Origin: Burkholderia cepacia ATCC 25416
Lineage (GTDB): Bacteria > Pseudomonadota > Gammaproteobacteria > Burkholderiales > Burkholderiaceae
NCBI RefSeq assembly: GCF_001411495.1
Contig: NZ_CP012981.1
Location: 2,356,001 to 2,420,000, forward strand
Direction: 5' to 3'
Length of the DNA: 64,000 nt
The notes beneath the pieces were generated by a model. It had not been told where the DNA came from. It worked only from the letters and a program-made list of their open reading frames with translations, and ran no database searches. Shown piece by piece: positions 8,738 through 18,157 of the stretch (its first letter is position 1; every line of letters begins with the position of its first letter). The translations under genes were made by a program, and so were the position numbers.

Positions 8738-11700
8738 AGCGCGCCGCGCCGCATGTGGCGGGATTCGCGTGGCTCGCGTCGTCGGTATGCGCGGCGGCGC
8801 CGGGCACCGCGCCGGGCACGACGATGGCATCCTCCGCGACGCCGGCGGCCGCCGCGTCCGCCGATGCGCAGCGCCAGCTCGAAACCGCGCGGATGTGGGG
8901 CGTCAAGCATCGCGACGACCTGGCGCGCGACGCGCTGCGCAAGGGGCTGCTGATCGCGCCGGGCGATCCCGAGCTGCTGGCCGAACAGGTTCGCGTGCTG
9001 CTGCGGCTCGGCGACGCGAAAGGCGCGCAGGCCTCGCTCGCGCGCCTGCAGGCACAGTCGCCGAATGCGCCCGCCACGCGGCGGGTCGCCGACGAATATC
9101 GCGTCGCGACGAGCGGGCGCGGCGAGATGGCGCAGATCCGTCTGCTCGCGCGCAGCGGCCGTGCCGACGAGGCGGCACGGCGGATCGTCGCGCTGTTTCC
9201 GAACGGTGCGCCGGAGGGCGCGCTCGGCGCCGAGTACTACCAGATCGTGTCGAATGCGCCGGGCGGGCGCGAGCCGGCGATCGCCGCGCTGCGCCGCGCG
9301 GTCGCGGCCGATCCGCAGGACACGAGCGCGGCGATGGCGCTCGTGCGGCTCCTGAACCAGCGTGCCGACACGCGGCCGGAGGCGAACCGGCTCGCGTGGG
9401 CGCTCGCGAAGCGCGCGGACGCCGACCATACGGAGGCAATGGCGCAGTGGCGGCGCGTGCTGCAGTCGGCCGGCAGCGATCCCGCGTATCTCGATGCGCT
9501 GCATGCGTACCTCGTGCTCGTGCCGGACGACACCGAATTCGTCGATCGCGCGGCGGCGCTGGATCGCCAGCGCGACGCGCAGCGCCGGCTCGAGCGCAAT
9601 CCCGACTACATCGCGCAGCAGCGCGGCCTGCAGGCGCTCGCGCGCGGCGACCTGGCCGGCGCCGATCCGCTGCTGACGCGCGCCGCGCGCGCACGCGCGG
9701 ACGACGCCGACGCGGTCGGCGGGCTCGGCCTGCTGCGCCTGCGCGAAGGGCGGCACGACGAGGCGCGCGCGCTGTTCACGCGCGCCGCGACGCTCGCGAC
9801 CGACCAGCGCGGCAAATGGCAGGGCCTCGCGCGCACCGCGCAGTTCTGGGGGCTGCTCGCGCAAGGCCGCGCGGCGGCGGCCGCGGGACGTCCGCAGGAC
9901 GCGGAGCGCGCAGCGCGTGCGGCACTCGCGATGCAGCCGGACAGTCCGGACGCGAAGCTGCAGCTTGCCGATGCGTTGCTCGCGCAGCGCGACTGGGCGC
10001 GCGCGGAGCCGTTGCTGCGCGAGCTGCTGGCCGCGCGTTCGCCGAGCCTCGCGGCCGTGCGCGATACGGCCACGCTGTATCAGAACACCAGCCGCGCGGA
10101 CCGGATCGGCCCGCTGCTCGACGCGCTGCAAGGCCGCGTGACGGGCCGCGACGGCCAGCACGCGCTCGACGGCCTGCGTGCCGACCTGCTCGCGGACCAG
10201 GCGCGCGCGCTGGCGGACAAGGGCGAACGCGGGCCCGCCGCGCAGCGCTACGAGGCGGCCGTGCGCGCGGCGCCCGACGCGCCGTGGACGCGCTTCGCGC
10301 TCGCGCGCCTCTATCGCGACATGGGGCTGCCGCAACTCGGCCGCACGGTGATGGACGACGGGCTCGCGCAAGGCGCGACGCCCGAGATGCGCTACGCGAC
10401 CGCGCTGTATCGCAATTCGCTCGACGACGTGGCGGGCGCGCAGGCCGCGCTCGCGCCGGTCGACGACGCGCATCGTACGGACGGGATGCGCGCGCTCGCG
10501 CGCAAGCTCGATGCGCAACGCGCGCTGGCCGACGCACGCGATGCGCTCGCGCGCGGCGACCGCACGGCGTTCGCCGCGTCGCTCGCGCAGGCCCAGGCGA
10601 GCGCGCCGGACGATCCCGACATGCTCGCCGCGATCGGCGCGCAGTGGATCGACGCGGGCGAACCGGATCGCGGCCTCGCACCGTTGCACGACTGGATCGC
10701 CGCTCACCCGCGTGAAGCCGATACGGACGTGCGGCTGCGCTATGGCGACCTGCTCGGCGGCGCGGGGCGCGACGACGCGCTTGCCGCGTGGCTCGACACG
10801 CTGCGCCGGGAACCGTCGCTGACGCCCGCGCAGACGGCGCGGATCGAGGACCAGTCGCTGCGGCTCGTGTTGCGGGAGACCGACGATGCGATCGCGCGGC
10901 AGGACTACGCGCAGGCGCGCAAGCTGCTCGATCGTGCGAGCCCGGCCGGCCGCGCGGACAAGCGTCATGCGCTCGAACGGGCCGATCTCGAACGCGCGCA
11001 AGGCCGTTACGACGCGGCGCGCGATGCGCTCGCGCCGGTCGTCGCGCGCACGCCGGACGATGCCGATACGCAGCTCGCGCTGGCACGCATCGACGAGGAC
11101 AGCGGCAACCGTGCCGCCGCGCTGGCGCGCGTGCAGGCGGTGCTCGCGCGCACGCCGGACGACGACGTCGACACGCAACTGTCGGCCGTGCGCCGCCTGA
11201 ACGCGCTGCGCCGCGCGGACGAAGCCGCGCAGGTGACCGACCGGCTGCATGCCGCATATCCGGCGCGCGCCGACGTGACGGTCGCGGCCGGGCGCGTGGC
11301 CGAGGCGCAGGGCCGCTATGACGACGCGGCGTCGCTGTACCGGTTGTCGCAGTCGCAGGAGCGCGCGACGGGCGTGAGCCCGGGCCGTGACGGCCTGACG
11401 CCCGCGCAGGCCGCGTTCGCGGATCTCGAGCAGCGGCGCAATCCCGAGATCGAGACCGGCTGGACGCCTGCGTACAAATCGGGCGACGAAGGCATCTCTT
11501 CGTATCGCGCGCAGCAGGTGCCGATCTACATGCAGATGCCGGTCCGCTACGACGGTCACGTGTTCGCGCAGATCGACACCGTGCATCTCGATCCGGGCAC
11601 GCTCGATACGAGCAACCCGAATGCGTATTCGCTCAAGACGTTCGGCACGTTCGCGGCGCTCAGGGCGCAGAACGCGCTGACGCCCGCATCGATCGCGAAT

Positions 11701-12603
11701 CCGCCGGGTTCGCTGCACCAGTCGACGACGGGCGTCGCGCTCGGCGCCGGCTATCTGTCGGACGCATGGCGCGTCGACCTCGGCACGTCGCCGCTCGGTT
11801 TTCCCGTGCATTACCTCGTCGGCGGCGTGCGCTATCGCTTCGACGCGGGCCCCGCCAGCTTCTCGGTGAACGCGTCGCGGCGGCCGGAAACGAGCAGCGT
11901 GCTGTCGTACGCGGGGATGCGCGACCCGTGGACGGGCGCGGTCTGGGGCGGCGTGCGCCGCGACGGCGTGAACCTGCGCGCGTCGGTCGACGTCGGCCGC
12001 ACGAACCTGTTCGCGGAACTCGGCGCGGGCGTGCTGTCCGGCCGAAACGTCGAGCGCAACGCGGAAGTCACGCTGCGCACGGGCTTCACGGTGCCCGTGT
12101 ACGAGCGCGCGACGATGAAGGTCAGCACCGGGCTCGTCGGCAACGCGTGGCACTACGCGCAGAACCTGCGCTACTACACGTACGGGCAGGGCGGTTACTA
12201 CAGCCCGCAGCGCTATCTGTCGCTCGGCGTGCCGATCGAATGGGCGGGGCGGCACGATGCGCTGTCGTGGGACCTGACCGTCACGGGCGGGATCTCGAAC
12301 AGCTACGAGAAGGATTCGCTGTATTACCCGACGTTCTCGGACCAGCGGGCCGCGCAGGTGGCGGCCGGGTTCGTGTACGCGGGCAGCTCGACGCGCGGCG
12401 TGTCGTTCTCGTACGGCGTCAACGGGATCGTCGAGTATCGCGTGAACCCGCACCTGAGCGTCGGCGCGCAGCTGCACGTCGACCGGTCGCACGACTACGC
12501 GCCGAGTTCGGCGCTCGTGTACCTGCGCTATGCGTTCGACGCCCGTGCGCAACGCAGCTGGCTCGTCACGCCGACACCCGTGCGGCTTTATTCGGATTAC
12601 TAG
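8722..12603 (+). CDS. bcsC: Cellulose outer-membrane export subunit BcsC (TPR scaffold plus beta-barrel)
   Basis: 1293 aa from a GTG overlapping bcsZ. A signal peptide is followed by a long alpha-helical solenoid of TPR repeats (about residues 45-890, rich in Ala/Arg/Asp) and then the BcsC C-terminal barrel domain (about 900-1293), which ends in the aromatic residue expected of an outer-membrane barrel (RLYSDY). The TPR part spans the periplasm to the inner-membrane synthase and binds the matrix; the barrel exports cellulose. The next gene starts 11 bases after the stop. Confidence 0.95.
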   Translation: MRRPLKRAAPHVAGFAWLASSVCAAAPGTAPGTTMASSATPAAAASADAQRQLETARMWGVKHRDDLARDALRKGLLIAPGDPELLAEQVRVLLRLGDAKGAQASLARLQAQSPNAPATRRVADEYRVATSGRGEMAQIRLLARSGRADEAARRIVALFPNGAPEGALGAEYYQIVSNAPGGREPAIAALRRAVAADPQDTSAAMALVRLLNQRADTRPEANRLAWALAKRADADHTEAMAQWRRVLQSAGSDPAYLDALHAYLVLVPDDTEFVDRAAALDRQRDAQRRLERNPDYIAQQRGLQALARGDLAGADPLLTRAARARADDADAVGGLGLLRLREGRHDEARALFTRAATLATDQRGKWQGLARTAQFWGLLAQGRAAAAAGRPQDAERAARAALAMQPDSPDAKLQLADALLAQRDWARAEPLLRELLAARSPSLAAVRDTATLYQNTSRADRIGPLLDALQGRVTGRDGQHALDGLRADLLADQARALADKGERGPAAQRYEAAVRAAPDAPWTRFALARLYRDMGLPQLGRTVMDDGLAQGATPEMRYATALYRNSLDDVAGAQAALAPVDDAHRTDGMRALARKLDAQRALADARDALARGDRTAFAASLAQAQASAPDDPDMLAAIGAQWIDAGEPDRGLAPLHDWIAAHPREADTDVRLRYGDLLGGAGRDDALAAWLDTLRREPSLTPAQTARIEDQSLRLVLRETDDAIARQDYAQARKLLDRASPAGRADKRHALERADLERAQGRYDAARDALAPVVARTPDDADTQLALARIDEDSGNRAAALARVQAVLARTPDDDVDTQLSAVRRLNALRRADEAAQVTDRLHAAYPARADVTVAAGRVAEAQGRYDDAASLYRLSQSQERATGVSPGRDGLTPAQAAFADLEQRRNPEIETGWTPAYKSGDEGISSYRAQQVPIYMQMPVRYDGHVFAQIDTVHLDPGTLDTSNPNAYSLKTFGTFAALRAQNALTPASIANPPGSLHQSTTGVALGAGYLSDAWRVDLGTSPLGFPVHYLVGGVRYRFDAGPASFSVNASRRPETSSVLSYAGMRDPWTGAVWGGVRRDGVNLRASVDVGRTNLFAELGAGVLSGRNVERNAEVTLRTGFTVPVYERATMKVSTGLVGNAWHYAQNLRYYTYGQGGYYSPQRYLSLGVPIEWAGRHDALSWDLTVTGGISNSYEKDSLYYPTFSDQRAAQVAAGFVYAGSSTRGVSFSYGVNGIVEYRVNPHLSVGAQLHVDRSHDYAPSSALVYLRYAFDARAQRSWLVTPTPVRLYSDY

Positions 12604-12614
12604 GGGAACGCGCC

Positions 12615-14594
12615 GTGAATACGGAAATCGATGCCACCCGTCCCGCGCTCGGCGCCGCCGGCCTGCTGGGCCGTCTGCGTGCGCTGCTGGGCGCGGGGCC
12701 GGCCGGCGGTCGCGCCGGCACGGTGAGCCGGCTCGCGATCGACGGCTTGCCCGACGCGTGGACACAGCTGGAAGCCGGCGGCCTGTACGCGATCTACGCG
12801 GCCGGCGGTACGCCGGCCTGCGATGCGCTCGTGTGGGAGAGCGCACGGCAGGCGCGCACGCGCGACGTGACGATCGTGCTCGCGCGCGACGCGGCGCACG
12901 TTGCCGAGCAGATGCGGGCGCGCGGCTTCGCGGACGGCGCGCATCCGGCCGGCTGGCCGCGCAACCTGAACGTGCTCGCGATGCCGCCCGCGCCCGCGGC
13001 CGATCCGGCCGGCGGTGACGGCGCCGGCACCGGCACGGGCGCGACGGCCGACGCACCGCGCCGCGCGGCACCGGGCCCGTTCGCGCGGCTGACCGGCGGC
13101 CTACGCGCGATGAAGCGTTACGGCTTTCGCGCACGCTCGCTGTATTTCGTCGAGGGCGCGCAGCGCTGGTTCAGCTGGGACGACCCGATCGCGCTCGCCG
13201 ACGAGGCGCACGCACTCGCCGACTGGTGCCGCACGCGCCGGATCGCGCTCGTGCTGCTGCTCGATCCCGAAGCGAGCCGCGCGGACGACGCGGCACGCAC
13301 CGACGATGCACCGCTCGTGCGCGACGCGGATCGCACGCCGCGCAGCGGTTTCCACGGTATCTGCTCGGGCGTCGCGCAGTTGCAGCGCACCCATGGCGAG
13401 CTGCTGTGGATCGTCGATTTCTGGCGCGCGGGCGATACGCTCGCGGCCGGCGAGGTACGGCCGCTGCGTTTCGCGCCGGGCGGCCGGCTGTCGGCGAGCA
13501 TCGACGGCGGCGCGACCGAGCCGGCGAACCGGATGAAGCTCGCGAGCGACGAGGATCGCGTCGTCGTCAGCCGCGCGGTGCTCGACGGCACGAACCGCGC
13601 GCCGCAGGGCTGGGAAATCGTCGAGGACAACGCGGCCGTCGTTGCCGCCTGCGCGCGTGCCCAGGCCGCGACCGCGGTGCTCGCGTTCCGTTCGCATGCG
13701 CAGCTCGAAGCGCTGTGCGCGGACGTGCACACGCTGCGCCGGCAGTGCGGCGGTGCGCTGAAGATCGCGGTCGTCGAGCGCGGCGAAGTGCTGCGCCAGC
13801 AGTTCGAGATGCTCGTGCTGAGCGTCGGCGCGAGCCGCGTCATCGCACGCGACCTGCCGGTATCGCGACTGCAGGGGGCCGTGCACGCACTGCGCGGCCA
13901 GCTCTATGCGCGGCCCGTCGCGGCCGACTATCGTGCGGCGCTCGCGGCCGCGCTCGGCGATTCGGTGCTCGGTTATCTGCCGGTCGGCGCGTTCTGCCTG
14001 CGGATTCGCGCGGTGCTCGATCGCGGCGCCGTGCTCGCGCTGCCGCACACGCTCGCGAAGATCGCGCTGCTGCCCGGTGTGTCGCACGTCGACGCGCTGC
14101 GGCATTGCCGCCCGCGCCGCGCGGGCGACGTCGTGACGGCCGATGCCGCGCACCTGTACGTGTTCCTGTTCGCGTGCGAACCGGCGGACGCGGAGGACGC
14201 GCTCGCGCGCATCTTCGACGTGCCGGTCGACACGCTGTCCGACCGCGTCGTGTGTCTCGGGCAGGGCAGCATCGATAGCGAACTCAACGCGCTGAAGGCC
14301 GAGAACCGGCGTGCGCCGATCGCCGACTACAGCGATTTGTTCGGGGCCGCGCAGCCGGCGGGCGCCAGTCGCGCCCCGCTCGCGCGCACCGGGCCCGGCG
14401 ACGCGTTGCCCGACGCGAGCGAAGTGAGCGGTGCGATCGACGCGATCGATACGATTGTCGCGCTCGAGGCGATCGGTGCGACGCCGGCCGCCGCGGCCGC
14501 CGATGCTGCGGCGCCGGAACCCGTCATTCTCGCCGCGCGCAAGCGCAGCGCCATCCGCAGCGCGATGCCGCTGCGCAAGGAGGGGGTCGCATGA
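12615..14594 (+). CDS. bcsE: c-di-GMP-binding cellulose biosynthesis protein BcsE
   Basis: 659 aa from GTG 12615, with GGGGAAC just upstream. The overall pattern matches BcsE: a degenerate receiver-like region followed by the GIL domain. The c-di-GMP-binding RxxD motif of that domain is present as Arg502-Ala-Gly-Asp505. The C-terminal ~90 residues are low-complexity Ala-rich with a basic end. BcsE raises cellulose output and, with BcsF, recruits BcsQ and BcsR to the synthase. Its stop overlaps bcsF (ATGA). Confidence 0.88.
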   Translation: MNTEIDATRPALGAAGLLGRLRALLGAGPAGGRAGTVSRLAIDGLPDAWTQLEAGGLYAIYAAGGTPACDALVWESARQARTRDVTIVLARDAAHVAEQMRARGFADGAHPAGWPRNLNVLAMPPAPAADPAGGDGAGTGTGATADAPRRAAPGPFARLTGGLRAMKRYGFRARSLYFVEGAQRWFSWDDPIALADEAHALADWCRTRRIALVLLLDPEASRADDAARTDDAPLVRDADRTPRSGFHGICSGVAQLQRTHGELLWIVDFWRAGDTLAAGEVRPLRFAPGGRLSASIDGGATEPANRMKLASDEDRVVVSRAVLDGTNRAPQGWEIVEDNAAVVAACARAQAATAVLAFRSHAQLEALCADVHTLRRQCGGALKIAVVERGEVLRQQFEMLVLSVGASRVIARDLPVSRLQGAVHALRGQLYARPVAADYRAALAAALGDSVLGYLPVGAFCLRIRAVLDRGAVLALPHTLAKIALLPGVSHVDALRHCRPRRAGDVVTADAAHLYVFLFACEPADAEDALARIFDVPVDTLSDRVVCLGQGSIDSELNALKAENRRAPIADYSDLFGAAQPAGASRAPLARTGPGDALPDASEVSGAIDAIDTIVALEAIGATPAAAAADAAAPEPVILAARKRSAIRSAMPLRKEGVA

Positions 14595-14824
14595 TCGCCG
14601 AACTCGTCATCGGATTCATCGTCGGCATCGCGATCGCGGTGCCCGTGTGGATCGTCGCGCAGCATCTCGGCATCGGCCGCGGCTTTCATGCGCCGCGCGG
14701 GATCGACCGGCGCGACGCGGTGCCGTGCGAACTCGTGCCGGTCGCGCTGCGCGGGCGGCTGCTGCCCGACGCCGGGCGCGAGCGTGGCGAGCATGACGAA
14801 CGTCACGGCGAGGCGGCCCGATGA
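14591..14824 (+). CDS. bcsF: Small membrane protein, probable BcsF
   Basis: 77 aa with one N-terminal transmembrane helix (about residues 4-26) and a charged cytoplasmic tail. It overlaps bcsE (ATGA, 14591) and bcsQ (ATGA, 14821). E. coli BcsF has about the same size and topology and anchors BcsE at the membrane. Sequence similarity is too short to prove the name; position immediately after bcsE is the main argument. Confidence 0.65.
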   Translation: MIAELVIGFIVGIAIAVPVWIVAQHLGIGRGFHAPRGIDRRDAVPCELVPVALRGRLLPDAGRERGEHDERHGEAAR

Positions 14825-15597
14825 AGACGATCGCGATTACGTCGACGACCGGGGGCGCGGGCCGCACGACGCTCACGGCCGCGCTCGCGGTGCTGCTGGC
14901 GCGCCGCGGCAGGCCGGTCGTCGCCGTCGAATTCGACGCGCAGAACCTGATGGGCGCGACGCTCGGCCTCGACACGCTGGCCGAGCACGGCCTCGCGCAG
15001 AGCGTGCTCGGCGGCGCCGAGCCGTGGCACGCGCACACGTGGCGCAACGCCGATGGCGTGCTGTTCGTGCCTTACGGGCAGGTCGACGCGGCCGGCGCGG
15101 CCGCATGCGATGCGCGGCTCGCGGCGGATCCGGCGTGGCTGTCGCGCGCGCTCGACGAGATCGCGTTGCCGGCCGACGGCGTCGTGCTGATCGACACCGC
15201 GCGCTATCCGTCGACGCAGGCCGAGCAGGCGATTCGCCGCGCGGACCTGACGCTCGTCGTCGTGCCGCCCGAGCCGGCCGCCTGCGCGACGACGGCCGCG
15301 CGGCTCGACGCGCTCGGGGCGGGCGGCGAACTGCACATCGTCGTGAACCGGCTGAATCCGGCGCGCGACATGCAGCGCGACGCGCTCGCGATGCTGCGTG
15401 CGGTCGCGGGGCCGGCGTCGATGCTCGAGCAGCGCATCCACGTCGATGCGGCCGTGCCCGAAGCGCTCGCGCGCGGCAGCTGGATCTTCGACGACGCACC
15501 GTATTCGCAGGCGTCGCACGACCTGAACGGCGTCGCGAACTGGGTCGATACATGGCTGGCGGCACGCGCCGCCGTTCGCCGCGGAGCAGCGCGATGA
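14821..15597 (+). CDS. bcsQ: BcsQ, MinD/ParA-like ATPase of the cellulose machine
   Basis: 258 aa. The N-terminus has a deviant Walker A motif in the form TTGGAGRTTL: the P-loop Lys is Arg15, and the ParA-type signature Lys is replaced by Thr10. Enterobacterial BcsQ also lacks the normal P-loop lysine. The rest follows the MinD fold (VVAVEFDAQNL for the switch region, VVLIDTARYPS for Walker B). BcsQ assists synthase assembly at the pole and binds BcsR and BcsE. It overlaps bcsF and bcsA by 4 bases each. Confidence 0.85.
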   Translation: MKTIAITSTTGGAGRTTLTAALAVLLARRGRPVVAVEFDAQNLMGATLGLDTLAEHGLAQSVLGGAEPWHAHTWRNADGVLFVPYGQVDAAGAAACDARLAADPAWLSRALDEIALPADGVVLIDTARYPSTQAEQAIRRADLTLVVVPPEPAACATTAARLDALGAGGELHIVVNRLNPARDMQRDALAMLRAVAGPASMLEQRIHVDAAVPEALARGSWIFDDAPYSQASHDLNGVANWVDTWLAARAAVRRGAAR

Positions 15598-18131
15598 ACG
15601 CGCGCATCGCGCCGCGCCTGCGCGCGTTCGGACGCCGCACGGCCGACTGGATCGCGCGCGGCATCGGCTTGCCCGCGCAACGCACGCTGGTCGACTGGCT
15701 CGTGCGGTTGTTCTTCCACGCCCCGCCGCCCGGCCGGCCCGATCACGTGCGCCGCTGGGTGCGTGTCGCGTCGCTGCGGCTCGCGCAGGAGTGGGGCGTG
15801 CTGCAGCCGCTCAGCCCGCGCGAATGGCTGTGGCGCGCGATCGTGCGGGCGCCGCGCGCGGCCGACGGCCGCCCCGCGCGCGATCCGCTCGCCTGGTTCG
15901 ACAAGACCGTCGTGCCCGTCTACGTGGCCGGGCGCGCGGTCGGCCGGCGCATCAACGCGTTGCTCGAGCGTCTGCCATGGGTGCGCTGGGGCGGCTGGCT
16001 CGATGCGCGCGCGAACGGCGTCGGCCGGCGCCGCTGGCTCGCGCCGCTGCTGCTGGTGGCCGGCGCACTGCTGTGGGCCGCGGCCGGGATGTCGCCGCTG
16101 ATGCCCGGCGCGCAGTTCGCGTTCTTCGCGATCGTCGCGGTGCTGGCGCTCATGCTGCGCCGCCTGCCGGGCCATCTGCCGACGCTCGCGCTCGCGTCGC
16201 TCGCGCTGCTCGCGACGGTGCGCTACGTGTGGTGGCGCACCACGCAGACGCTCGATTTCCGCAGCCCCGTCGAGGCCATCGCGGGCTACCTGCTGTACGG
16301 CGCGGAAGCCTATACGTGGATGATCCTGCTGCTCGGCTTCGTGCAGACCGCGTGGCCGCTCGACCGGCCGATCGTGCCGCTGCCCGACGATCCCGACACC
16401 TGGCCGACCGTCGACATCTACATCCCGACCTACAACGAGCCGCTGTCGGTCGTGAAGCCGACGGTATTCGCCGCGCAGAGCATCGACTGGCCGAGCGCGA
16501 AGCTGCGCGTGTACCTGCTCGACGACGGCCGGCGCCCCGAGTTCGCGGCGTTCGCGGCCGAGGCCGGCATCGACTACCTGACGCGCGACGACAACCGCCA
16601 CGCGAAGGCAGGCAACATCAACCGCGCGCTGCCGAAGACGCACGGCGAATACATCGCGATCTTCGACTGCGATCACGTGCCGACGCGCTCGTTCCTGCAG
16701 ACGACGATGGGCGTGTTCCTGCGCGACCCGAAGTGCGCGCTGGTGCAGACGCCGCACCATTTCTTCTCGCCCGATCCGTTCGAGCGCAACCTCGGCACGT
16801 TCCGCGAGATCCCGAACGAGGGCAACCTGTTCTACGGCCTGGTGCAGTCGGGCAACGACCTGTGGAACGCGACGTTCTTCTGCGGCTCGTGCGCGGTGCT
16901 CAAGCGCAGCGCGCTGGAAGAGGTGGGCGGCGTCGCGGTCGAGACCGTGACCGAGGATGCGCACACGGCGCTCAAGCTGCACCGGCGCGGCTATACGTCG
17001 GCGTACCTGCCGACCGTGCAGGCGGCCGGCCTCGCGACCGAAAGCCTCGCGGGCCACGTGAAGCAGCGCACGCGCTGGGCGCGCGGGATGGCGCAGATCT
17101 TCCGCATCGACAACCCGTTCCTCGGGCGCGGGCTCGGCCTGATCCAGCGGATCTGCTACGGCAACGCGATGCTGCACTTCTTCTACGGGATTCCGCGGCT
17201 CGTGTTCCTGACGATCCCGCTCGCGTACCTGTTCTTCCACCTGTACTTCATCAACGCGTCGTCGCTCGCGCTCGCGAGCTACGTGATCCCGTACCTGGTG
17301 CTCGCGAACGTCGCGAACTCGCGGATGCAGGGGCGCTACCGCCATTCGTTCTGGGCCGAGGTCTACGAGTCGGTGCTCGCGTGGTACATCGCGCTGCCGA
17401 CCACCGTCGCGTTCTTCAGCCCGAAGCACGGCAAGTTCAACGTGACCGACAAGGGCGGCAAGATCGACGAAGGCTACGTCGACTGGTCGACGTCGAAGCC
17501 GTATCTCGTGCTGTTCGGGCTGAACGTGCTCGCGATCCTCGCCGGCATCTGGCGGCTCGTGGCCGACCAGGGCGACGAGGCGTCGACGATCCTGATCACG
17601 CTCGGCTGGACCGTGTACAACCTCGCGATGCTCGGCGCCGCGCTCGCCGTCGCGCGCGAGACCAAACAGGTGCGCGTCACGCACCGGATCGCGATGCGCG
17701 TGCCGGCCACGCTGCTGCTCGCCGACGGCTCGACGGCCGCATGCTTCACGAGCGACTACTCGACGGGCGGCCTCGGTCTCGAAGCGGTGCCGGGGCTCCC
17801 GGTCGCCGTCGGCGACACGCTGACGGTGTGCGTGACGCGCGGCGACCGGCCGTTCCCGTTCCCGGTGCGCGTGAGCCGCGTGACGCCGACCCATGTCGGC
17901 GTGAGCTTCGAGGAACTGACGCTCGAACAGGAGCGCCAGCTCGTGCAATGCACGTTCGGGCGCGCGGACGCGTGGCTCGACTGGCACGAAGGCCAGCGCG
18001 TCGACACGCCGCTCCGCGGGCTGAAGGAAGTGCTGCGCATCGGCCTGGACGGCTATGTACGGATGTGGAAGGGTGCGGCGCGCGGCCTGCAGGCCATGCT
18101 GGCGCCGAAACTCGATCGGGCGCGCGACTGA
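15594..18131 (+). CDS. bcsA: Cellulose synthase catalytic subunit BcsA (UDP-forming)
   Basis: 845 aa; ATG 15594 overlaps the bcsQ stop. An N-terminal cytosolic extension (about 150 residues) precedes the membrane segments. The GT2 domain has all signature residues: DDG at 310-312, DCD at 358-360, TED at 453-455 and Q491xxRW495. Several transmembrane helices follow, then a PilZ domain with R698xxxR702 and D721xSxxG, which binds c-di-GMP and opens the gate. The enzyme polymerises UDP-glucose into beta-1,4-glucan and translocates it. The gene is late in the operon, after bcsBZC. Confidence 0.97.
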   Translation: MNARIAPRLRAFGRRTADWIARGIGLPAQRTLVDWLVRLFFHAPPPGRPDHVRRWVRVASLRLAQEWGVLQPLSPREWLWRAIVRAPRAADGRPARDPLAWFDKTVVPVYVAGRAVGRRINALLERLPWVRWGGWLDARANGVGRRRWLAPLLLVAGALLWAAAGMSPLMPGAQFAFFAIVAVLALMLRRLPGHLPTLALASLALLATVRYVWWRTTQTLDFRSPVEAIAGYLLYGAEAYTWMILLLGFVQTAWPLDRPIVPLPDDPDTWPTVDIYIPTYNEPLSVVKPTVFAAQSIDWPSAKLRVYLLDDGRRPEFAAFAAEAGIDYLTRDDNRHAKAGNINRALPKTHGEYIAIFDCDHVPTRSFLQTTMGVFLRDPKCALVQTPHHFFSPDPFERNLGTFREIPNEGNLFYGLVQSGNDLWNATFFCGSCAVLKRSALEEVGGVAVETVTEDAHTALKLHRRGYTSAYLPTVQAAGLATESLAGHVKQRTRWARGMAQIFRIDNPFLGRGLGLIQRICYGNAMLHFFYGIPRLVFLTIPLAYLFFHLYFINASSLALASYVIPYLVLANVANSRMQGRYRHSFWAEVYESVLAWYIALPTTVAFFSPKHGKFNVTDKGGKIDEGYVDWSTSKPYLVLFGLNVLAILAGIWRLVADQGDEASTILITLGWTVYNLAMLGAALAVARETKQVRVTHRIAMRVPATLLLADGSTAACFTSDYSTGGLGLEAVPGLPVAVGDTLTVCVTRGDRPFPFPVRVSRVTPTHVGVSFEELTLEQERQLVQCTFGRADAWLDWHEGQRVDTPLRGLKEVLRIGLDGYVRMWKGAARGLQAMLAPKLDRARD

Positions 18132-18157
18132 CGCGCGCTCATCATGGAGTGGGTTAG

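Noticed and set aside
8671..13134. Very long minus-strand open frame opposite bcsC and bcsE
   Set aside because: Arg/Pro-rich with no domain; it is the codon-complement shadow of GC-rich genes on the other strand.
14821..15597. BcsQ as a plasmid or chromosome partition ParA
   Set aside because: Location in the cellulose operon and the deviant P-loop fit BcsQ.
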